NCBI GenBank assembly: GCA_001464385.1
Contig: LNFB01000340.1
Span: 1 to 64,000 of the forward strand
From: Deltaproteobacteria bacterium Ga0077550
GTDB lineage: Bacteria > Myxococcota_A > Polyangia > Nannocystales > Nannocystaceae
Reading direction: 5' to 3'
DNA length: 64,000 bases
The notes beneath the pieces are model-generated. The model did no database searches and was not told the DNA's origin. It saw only the letters and a list, made by a program, of their open reading frames with translations. The first letter of the stretch is position 1, and each line of letters opens with the position of its first letter. Positions 58,205-64,000 of the stretch are shown in pieces. A program made the position numbers and the translations under genes.

Positions 58205-59785
58205 GTGGAACCCCGTCAGGTCGCAGCGACGCTCACCACGTTCGCCCTCATCGGCGGACTGCTGCAGATCCTCGCCAGCGTCGTGCTCGGCATGGCCCGC
58301 CTCGACGCGCTCACGCTCGCGTCGCAGGAGGGCCCGCTCTTCTACACGGTGGCCGCGCTCGCGGTCGCGATCGGCGTCGTCGCCGTCTGGGTCCTGCGCG
58401 CCCGCCCGCTGCTCGCCGCTGTGTCGTTCGTGACGTGGCAGGCCGCGGTGCTGTGGCCGCTGTCGCGCCGCATGTCGATCGCCGGCCTCGCGCTGCACGG
58501 CGAGTTCATCCTCCACCACTTCGTCGCGGTGCTCTGCGCCCTCGCCTGCGCGACGCTGGCGTGGGCGCTGCTGCGCGACCGCAAGGCGCGTCGCCTCGGC
58601 TGGCCCGTCGCCGTCGCGGCGCTGGTGTGCGTCGCCGCGGGCGTCGTCGGCCACATCGCCGGGAGCCAGGGCGCGCAACGCCTCGGGGCCATCGCCCTCG
58701 CGGTGACGGCGAGCGCCTCGATCGCGGCCATGACGGTGTGGACCGCCCTCGAGCTGCGCCGGGCGCCGCGTTCCCCCGCCCGCTGGGCCGCAGTCGCCCT
58801 CGTGGTGCCGATCGTGGCCCGGTTCGCGTCGGTCGGGCCGCTGGCCCTCGGTCACGCGCCGGTGCCCGCGGGCCTGCGCGCGCCGTTCGTGGGCCTGCTC
58901 ATCGCCGCCGCCGTCGCGCTCACCGTACTGCTGCGGCCACGGCCGCCGCGCCTCGTCGCGGTCACGATGACCGGGCTGGCGGCCCTGACCACGGCGACGC
59001 TCTACCTCGTCTACCGCAGCAAGTTCGGCGACGTCGAGGACGGCCTCGGTGGGCTGGCGCAGTCGATCCTCGGCTTCACGCCGCCGTACCCCGAGTACCT
59101 GTCGAACACCGCGATCGTCACCGTGATGATCGGTGGCTTCCTCGCGCTGCAGACCGCCGGCGGCGCGATGACCTCCGAGGACGCCCGTGATCGCGGCATC
59201 GGTCTCGCCCTGGTGATCGTCGCGGGCGTGGGCTGGTCGAACCCGCAGCTCGTGCTGATGTCGACGGCCGGCGTGCTGCTCTTCCTCAGCGACCTCGACG
59301 AGCTGCCGCCGACCGGCGCGCCGCCGCCGAGCCCCGTCGGCCAGATCCTCGCCGCGCTCGCGGGACGGCTCTCCCTCTCGGCGTCCGAGGTCGCGGGCGC
59401 GCGCGGGGTGACGCTGCACGCCCTGCGTGGCGACGTCTCGGGCGTCACCGTCGACGTGCGCGCCCACGTGGGCCGCGATGCGCCGCGGGTCGGCGCGCGG
59501 CTCGGCGTCGTCGCCCGCTCGCGGCCGGAGGTCGGCCTACAGCCGGGCACCTCCGGCGACGCGCCGGGCCACCCGATCGCCCGGACCCACCGCGTGTTCG
59601 GCAACACCCGCAAGCTCGAGGCGTACGGCGACGAGCTGCTCGACGCGTGCCTGCCGTTCCCGACCCTGCGCCTGGGCCTCTGGCCCGCGGGCGCCGAGAT
59701 CGACCTCGGCGCGGACCTCTCGCAGCTCGACGCGGCCGCGCTCGAGCGGCTGTTGACCGTGCTCGCGCGCGCGTTCGCGGACTGA
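58205..59785 (+). CDS. Multi-spanning membrane protein of unknown function
   Basis: A 526-aa protein with about nine hydrophobic helices in the first 370 residues (VAATLTTFALIGGLLQILASVVLG, VAALAVAIGVVAVWVL, FVAVLCALACATLAWAL, IGLALVIVAGVGW and others) and a cytoplasmic-looking C-terminal domain of about 150 aa (GVTLHALRGDVSGVTVDVRAHVGRD ... LPFPTLRLGLWPAGAEIDLGADLS). No family is recognised. GTG 58205 is preferred because the N-terminal 25 residues of the longer form from ATG 58130 are Pro/Arg-rich and unlike the rest. Confidence 0.55.
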   Translation: MEPRQVAATLTTFALIGGLLQILASVVLGMARLDALTLASQEGPLFYTVAALAVAIGVVAVWVLRARPLLAAVSFVTWQAAVLWPLSRRMSIAGLALHGEFILHHFVAVLCALACATLAWALLRDRKARRLGWPVAVAALVCVAAGVVGHIAGSQGAQRLGAIALAVTASASIAAMTVWTALELRRAPRSPARWAAVALVVPIVARFASVGPLALGHAPVPAGLRAPFVGLLIAAAVALTVLLRPRPPRLVAVTMTGLAALTTATLYLVYRSKFGDVEDGLGGLAQSILGFTPPYPEYLSNTAIVTVMIGGFLALQTAGGAMTSEDARDRGIGLALVIVAGVGWSNPQLVLMSTAGVLLFLSDLDELPPTGAPPPSPVGQILAALAGRLSLSASEVAGARGVTLHALRGDVSGVTVDVRAHVGRDAPRVGARLGVVARSRPEVGLQPGTSGDAPGHPIARTHRVFGNTRKLEAYGDELLDACLPFPTLRLGLWPAGAEIDLGADLSQLDAAALERLLTVLARAFAD

Positions 59786-59859
59786 GTTGCGGAGGAACGC
59801 GGAGCGTTCACCCGCGACGAAGGCAAGGAGCGGAGGGATGAGGGATGGGAGACTCCGGG

Positions 59860-60153
59860 CTACGCCCGCGAGAACATCCGGCGCAGCGCCTCGAAGAAGC
59901 CGGGCTGCCCCGCGAGCTCCTCGAGCTCGCCGTCGTCGAGCCAGACGCCGCCGCAGGCGAAGCACTTGTCCACGCGCACGCCGCGGAAGGTGATCTCGTC
60001 GAGCTTCAGGCCGCACTTGGGGCAGTGCATGAAGTGCAGCGTCCGCAGGGACGCGCGCTCGTCCGCGTCGAGTTCGGCGAAGCGCCGCTGGTGGGCCTCG
60101 CGGCGGGCCTGCATCTCGTCCCAGCTCAGTCGATCGTCGTCGTCGCTCGCCAT
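59860..60153 (-). CDS. TFIIB-type zinc-ribbon protein
   Basis: A 97-aa protein with an acidic helical N-terminus (MASDDDDRLSWDEMQARREAH) and a C-terminal zf-TFIIB-like ribbon: CPKCGLKLDEI ... VDKCFACGGVWLDDGELEEL, four cysteines in CxxC pairs. Family members are small proteins of unknown function, often beside membrane protease or chaperone genes. A GGAGGA ribosome binding site is present. It follows the large zinc-ribbon/TPR gene on the same strand after 17 nt, so they are probably co-transcribed. Purine-rich DNA fills the 74 bp downstream. Confidence 0.8.
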   Translation of the reverse strand: MASDDDDRLSWDEMQARREAHQRRFAELDADERASLRTLHFMHCPKCGLKLDEITFRGVRVDKCFACGGVWLDDGELEELAGQPGFFEALRRMFSRA

Positions 60154-60170
60154 GTGCCGTCCTCCGTCCT

Positions 60171-62309
60171 TTAGCCGTTGTCGCCGGTCTCGGCGGAGCC
60201 GCCCGGCGGGTGTGCATCGATGTACGCCCGCGCCTGCGAGTGGGACGGGTCCTGCTCGAGGAGCCGCTCGTAGAACGCGACCGCCTTTGCCGTGCGACCG
60301 AGCTTCGCGGCCGCCTTCCCTGCGCCCTGCAGCGCCGACATCATCTGCGGCGATCGGGCCAGCGCGCGCTCGTAGTGCTTCAGCGCCACGTCGTACGCGC
60401 CGAGCTTGGCCTGCGCGTCGCCCATGCACAGCAGCGCGTCGAGATCGTTCGGTCGCTTCTCGAGCGCCTTGCGCAGCAGCGCGACCGCCTCCTCCGACGC
60501 CCCGGCCTCGGCCTTCTTGCAGCCGCGATCGACCAGGCGCTCGGCGGACTCGCCGGCGGGGGCCGGCGTCGTCGACGGCTGTCCGGGTGGCGTGACCTCG
60601 GCGACGACGACAGGATCGTCGCCCGTCGGGAGCTCCGCGGTCGGTGCCGTCGACGACGCGCGCGCGAGCACCCGCGCCACCGGTTGTCCGGGCGCGGCCG
60701 CGAGGACCCGCTCGACGACCGCGCGCGACGCCGCGGCATCACCCGCCCGCGCGTGGCCGAGCGCCAGCACCAGCCGCGCGAGCACCGACGGGCTGGCCAG
60801 GGCCGCCAACGCCCCGCGGACCGGCTCGGGCAGCTTCGCCGACGGATCGCGCAGCAGCGGCGCGGCGGCGACGAGCAGCGCCGACTCCTCGTCGAGCTGC
60901 AGGCCCGAAACATCGGCGCGACCGTGCACGATCCGCAGCAGCGCCATCGCCCGCGTGATGGCCCCGTGCGACGCGGGCTCGTGCGCGCCGGGCTCCGCGT
61001 CGAGCCCCTCGAGCAGCGCCGCGGCGCGGCCTGCATCCTCCTGCGCCCAGAACCTCGCGTCGCCGCGCATCGCCGGCTCGACGGCCGCCCACAGCTCGTG
61101 CACGACCGCCCGCGTCGCGAGCACCTCGGCCGCGACCGCCCTCAGCCGCACGGTGTCGTCGCCCCCGCGATCGATCGCGACGTGCAGCGCCGCGTCGGCG
61201 TGGGCGAGCGCCTGCGGATCGGCGCTCGCGAGCGCCGCGGCAGCCTCCTGCAGCACCGGCCCGTGATCCTCCGCGGCGACCGCGACGACCGGGGGCGCCC
61301 CGAACAGGCGGCCGCGGATCTGCGGGATGCCGAACACCACCGCGCCGCCGGCGAGTAGGCCGAGCCCCGCCCACAGGGCCCAGCCGCTGCGCCGCGCCGC
61401 GACCACGGGCGGCTCCCGCAACGGCGTGGCGGGGACGACGTCGCGCGGGACCTCGTGGGCCGCCTCGCGGCCGGTATGGATCGGCGCCGAGTCGGCCTGC
61501 CTCGCGGTCTCCACGATCGGGGCGGCGATCGGTCGGACGTGGTGCGTGACCACGTCGAGCATCGAGGTGCCGCGCGCGCTGCGATCGTCGGCGACCGCGA
61601 CCGGGACGCCGCGCCCCGGCTCGCGCACGGCGGGCGGGAGCGTCGGCGGCCGCGTCGGCGGTCGACTGGTGGGCACCGGCGTCGGGTGCCGCGGCAGCGG
61701 CGGGCGGGGTGGTGCCGCCGCGGACGGGGCGCTGGGAGGACGGCCGCTCGGGGCGCCCACCGACCCGAGGTCGATCGACGACGAACCCCCGCTCACCTGC
61801 TCGACGACGCCGCCCGCCACCGGAGCGCCGAGCACCGCCGAGTGCTCGAGGTTCGCGGACTCCGGGACGCCGGCCAGCGCTGCGTCGGCGTCGTCCCCCG
61901 CGTGGGTACCGAACGCCGGCGGCGGTCCGAGCACGTCGAGGGCAGACTGCTCGCTGCGCCCGCGCTCCTCCGCCTCGAGCACGCCCGGCAGGCCGACGAA
62001 GCCCGAGAACGCGTCCGCGAACTCGGGCATCTCGCCCAGCCGCACGAAGTGCCGCCCCGAGCGCGAGACCTGATCGTCGGGGTGCAGGCGGCCCTCGAGG
62101 ATCCAGGTGTGCAGCGTCGCCAGGTCGGGCGCGGTGAACAGCAGGTCGTCGATCGTGCGCACCTGCCACGGCTGCGGCACGACGCCGTCGGGTGCCGCGA
62201 CGCGGAACACCTCGCCGCAGACCGAGCAGCGGACAGACGCGCCCTCGGGGCCGACCTGACGGTCGTCCAACGCGAACTCGGTCTGGCAACTCGCGCAGCG
62301 GACGATCAA
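60171..62309 (-). CDS. Zinc-ribbon, GYF-like, TM and TPR-like protein
   Basis: A 712-aa protein. It begins with an MJ0042-type zinc ribbon (IVRCASCQTEFALDD ... VRCSVCGEVFRV). Next comes a GYF_2-like segment (WQVRTIDDLLFTAPDLATLHTWILEGRLHPDDQVS), then a long Pro/Ala linker, one TM (GWALWAGLGLLAGGAVVFGI) and a C-terminal TPR-like region (EEAVALLRKALEKRPNDLDALLCMGDAQAKLGAYDVALKHYERAL). This arrangement occurs in myxobacterial proteins of unknown role. TTG is chosen because the family always starts at the first strand of the zinc ribbon. A TTACCT-like hexamer lies 18 nt upstream. Confidence 0.7.
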   Translation of the reverse strand: MIVRCASCQTEFALDDRQVGPEGASVRCSVCGEVFRVAAPDGVVPQPWQVRTIDDLLFTAPDLATLHTWILEGRLHPDDQVSRSGRHFVRLGEMPEFADAFSGFVGLPGVLEAEERGRSEQSALDVLGPPPAFGTHAGDDADAALAGVPESANLEHSAVLGAPVAGGVVEQVSGGSSSIDLGSVGAPSGRPPSAPSAAAPPRPPLPRHPTPVPTSRPPTRPPTLPPAVREPGRGVPVAVADDRSARGTSMLDVVTHHVRPIAAPIVETARQADSAPIHTGREAAHEVPRDVVPATPLREPPVVAARRSGWALWAGLGLLAGGAVVFGIPQIRGRLFGAPPVVAVAAEDHGPVLQEAAAALASADPQALAHADAALHVAIDRGGDDTVRLRAVAAEVLATRAVVHELWAAVEPAMRGDARFWAQEDAGRAAALLEGLDAEPGAHEPASHGAITRAMALLRIVHGRADVSGLQLDEESALLVAAAPLLRDPSAKLPEPVRGALAALASPSVLARLVLALGHARAGDAAASRAVVERVLAAAPGQPVARVLARASSTAPTAELPTGDDPVVVAEVTPPGQPSTTPAPAGESAERLVDRGCKKAEAGASEEAVALLRKALEKRPNDLDALLCMGDAQAKLGAYDVALKHYERALARSPQMMSALQGAGKAAAKLGRTAKAVAFYERLLEQDPSHSQARAYIDAHPPGGSAETGDNG

Positions 62310-62390
62310 CGGATCTTCTCGCGGCGAAGGTAACATGCCCGCCGCCGGCCGCGGCAATCGAGCCGCCGCGCACCACGGGTCACCGCGTGC

Positions 62391-62591
62391 TCACGACCCG
62401 GCGAACATGCCGAGCACACCACCCACGGCGCTCGCGACGAGGACCCCGCCGACCAGCAGGCCGAACGCGCGCATCGGCATCGGGACGGGATGATGGGGCT
62501 CGAGGCCCGCCTCGGCCCCGCACTTGGGGCAGGCGTGCGGCGGCGACTCGGCCCCGAAGGCGGTATGGCACGCGCTGCAGCGGTACTCCAC
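62391..62591 (-). CDS. Small zinc-ribbon membrane protein
   Basis: A 66-aa protein with a rubredoxin-like or zinc-ribbon head (YRCSACHTAFG ... ACPKCGAEAG, two CxxC pairs) and one C-terminal TM (FGLLVGGVLVASAVGGVLGMF). The head probably faces the cytoplasm and binds zinc. The GTG is used, with CTAGGT 10 nt upstream, a near match to the leaderless pattern. It precedes the larger zinc-ribbon gene on the same strand. Confidence 0.65.
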   Translation of the reverse strand: MEYRCSACHTAFGAESPPHACPKCGAEAGLEPHHPVPMPMRAFGLLVGGVLVASAVGGVLGMFAGS

Positions 62592-62709
62592 GGTTGGAAG
62601 GACCTAGCGCCGATGCGCGCAGGCGTCAAGCGCCGGTCCTACGCGCCGTTCACGATCGCTTCGCGGTCCGATGACGGCGCCCCTGGACGCGATTTGGCAT
62701 AGTCACCGG

Positions 62710-63417
62710 GTGCGGGTCCTGCTCATCGAAGACGACGCGAAGCTCGCCGAGCGGACGGCCGAGTACCTGCGCGATCACGGCGCGACCGTGGAGATCGCGG
62801 CGGACGGCGCCGTCGGCCTGGCACGCGCCGAGGCGGGCGAGCACGACATCGTCCTGCTCGATCTCATGCTCCCCGGGCTCGACGGCCTGTCCGTGTGCAA
62901 GCAGCTGCGCAAGGTCAGCGGTGTGCCGGTCATCATGCTCACCGCCCGCGGCGAAGAGGTCGATCGCATCGTGGGACTCGAGCTGGGCGCCGACGACTAC
63001 ATGCCCAAGCCGTTCAGCCCGCGCGAGCTGGTCGCCCGCATGCGCGCGGTGCTGCGCCGCGGTGCTGCAGCCGCCCCCACCAACGCGAACGAGCTGAGCG
63101 TCGGCGCCCTGTCGATCGACCGCGAGCGCCACGTCGCGACCTTCGCGGGCACGGTCCTCGAGCTGACCGCGTTCCAGTTCGACCTGCTGTGGGTCATCGC
63201 GCGGGCCGCCGGCAAGGTGCTGCCGCGCGAGCAGATCTACAACGAGGTCCGTCGGCTGCGAGGCGAGGCGCCGACCAGCTTCGACCCCGCGGTCGATCGC
63301 TCGGTCGACGTGCACATGAGCAAGATCCGCGCGGCGCTGGCCGCCGCGGGCCCCGAGGGCGGTGCGCTCGTGCGGACCATCCGCGGGGTCGGCTACGTGA
63401 TCGGCGACGAGGCATGA
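62710..63417 (+). CDS. OmpR/PhoB-family response regulator
   Basis: A 235-aa regulator. The receiver has LIEDDAKLAE, phospho-acceptor Asp in VLLDLMLPGLDGL, Thr in IMLTARGEE and Lys in YMPKPFSP. The winged-helix output domain shows LTAFQFDLLWVIARAAGKVLPREQIYN, DRSVDVHMSKIR and the C-terminal hairpin VRTIRGVGYVI. GTG 62710 places the first strand VRVLLIEDD at the N-terminus; CATAGT ends 6 nt upstream. The stop overlaps the ATG of its kinase partner. Confidence 0.93.
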   Translation: MRVLLIEDDAKLAERTAEYLRDHGATVEIAADGAVGLARAEAGEHDIVLLDLMLPGLDGLSVCKQLRKVSGVPVIMLTARGEEVDRIVGLELGADDYMPKPFSPRELVARMRAVLRRGAAAAPTNANELSVGALSIDRERHVATFAGTVLELTAFQFDLLWVIARAAGKVLPREQIYNEVRRLRGEAPTSFDPAVDRSVDVHMSKIRAALAAAGPEGGALVRTIRGVGYVIGDEA

Positions 63418-64000
63418 GCGCGCCCCGCCCACCGCGCCGCTCGAGCCTGTTCCGCAGGATCTACGGCACGTTCGTCGTCACGTTCCTCATCGCCGCGATC
63501 GTCGTCGGCACCGGGACGTGGCTCGTCGCGCGGGCGCTCAGCGCGGACTGGGTCCCCGACGCGATCGATCGCCTCGACGCGGGCAACGAAGCGCTGGTCG
63601 CCGACCTTCACGATCCGCCGGCGCTCGCCCTCACGCTCGAGGCAATGGACCGCGAGCTCGGCACGCGCTCGGCCGTCTACGACGTCGAGGGCGACAAGAT
63701 CGCCGGCGATGGACCCCCGCACGTGCCGGCCCGCGCCCACCGCCGGGAGAAGCAGCTGCGGCGCGGTCGCCCCGTCATCCACCCCGGGCCCGGGGACCGG
63801 CCCCTGGTGCTGTTCCCGGTGTCGAACGAGGCCGGCGAGACCGTCGCGATCGTCCACGTCGTCGACGCTCCGGCGGCGCGCGCCCGCCTCATCGGGATCA
63901 TCGCGCCGCTGCTCATCGCGGCGTTCGGGCTCGGGGCCTGGCGACTGTCGCGATCGTTGACGTCGCGCATCGACCGGCTCGAGGACGGCGTCGGTCGCAT
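63414..64000 (+). CDS. Sensor histidine kinase, N-terminal part (cut by window end)
   Basis: The first 195 residues of the partner kinase. SSLFRRIYGTFVVTFLIAAIVVGTGTWLVA is the first TM, a periplasmic sensor of about 110 aa follows (including VYDVEGDKIAGDGPPHVPAR and LVLFPVSNEAGETVAIVHV), and LIGIIAPLLIAAFGLGAWRLSRSLTSRIDRLE is the second TM leading into HAMP. The sensor core is short, as in CpxA/EnvZ-like envelope sensors. The catalytic domains lie beyond the window. Confidence 0.88.
   Translation, partial: MSAPRPPRRSSLFRRIYGTFVVTFLIAAIVVGTGTWLVARALSADWVPDAIDRLDAGNEALVADLHDPPALALTLEAMDRELGTRSAVYDVEGDKIAGDGPPHVPARAHRREKQLRRGRPVIHPGPGDRPLVLFPVSNEAGETVAIVHVVDAPAARARLIGIIAPLLIAAFGLGAWRLSRSLTSRIDRLEDGVGR

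Overview
The window is very G+C-rich DNA that reads as a myxobacterial chromosome, most likely suborder Nannocystineae. This is an inference from gene content; no database search was possible. The clues are an oxidosqualene cyclase (sterol synthesis, known from Nannocystis and a few other myxobacteria), a MYXO-CTERM-tailed OmpA-like protein, a Ser/Thr kinase fused to a TPR-type region, an MXAN_5187-like coiled-coil protein, a DUF4388 protein, and many lipoproteins with Asp/Ser/Thr/Gly-rich linkers. Genes are tightly packed, with frequent 4-base ATGA/GTGA overlaps. There is no phage, IS element or CRISPR array.

Layout. 0-9.4 kb: amidohydrolase fragment, S10 carboxypeptidase-like lipoprotein, TldD/TldE pair (TldD with a Tat signal), redoxin lipoprotein, Yip1-like protein, then an exported methyltransferase coupled to an oxidosqualene cyclase. 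9.4-13.9 kb: argC-argB-M20 peptidase-CNNM transporter, all overlapping. 13.9-14.6 kb: the only long gene-free stretch, holding a degenerate CTTGGCTTC array. 14.6-16.1 kb: MutH-like nuclease, small lipoprotein, thioesterase. 16.2-22.3 kb: a five-gene signalling operon (winged helix, small helical protein, sigma-54 activator, TPR histidine kinase, lone receiver) whose two receivers share an unusual insertion. 22.4-27.9 kb: LDLa/EGF-like lipoprotein, bioA, two more lipoproteins, coiled-coil protein. 28-31.2 kb: rseP, tsaB, crotonase. 31.2-36.8 kb: a bacterial NTAQ1-like N-terminal glutamine amidase, an alpha/beta hydrolase and a frameshifted NtrY-like kinase linked by a perfect 99-bp inverted repeat, a DUF4390 protein, an Omp85 protein and a receiver. 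36.8-46.5 kb: GlmU-like uridylyltransferase, DUF4388 protein, NeuB, S46 peptidase, lipid kinase, DUF3829 lipoprotein, rpoH. 46.7-54.4 kb: dehydrogenase, GT-C-like membrane protein, DUF2505 protein, unknown protein, OmpA/MYXO-CTERM, degenerate aldo/keto reductase, queF, simple-repeat lipoprotein. 54.5-64 kb: Ser/Thr kinase, tRNA-His, amidase, membrane protein, three zinc-ribbon proteins and an OmpR-type two-component pair cut by the window end.

How genes may work together. Envelope biology dominates: RseP, Omp85, S46 and S10 peptidases, amidase, OmpA-like protein, and about ten lipoproteins. Signalling is abundant: three histidine kinases, five receiver proteins, one Ser/Thr kinase and RpoH.

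A window-wide regulatory pattern stands out. Seventeen genes have a TANNNT hexamer (mostly TATGCT, TAGGCT, TACGCT or TAGGAT) ending only 6-10 nt before the start codon, often a GTG or TTG. That spacing predicts leaderless mRNAs. It also decides several start codons chosen here.
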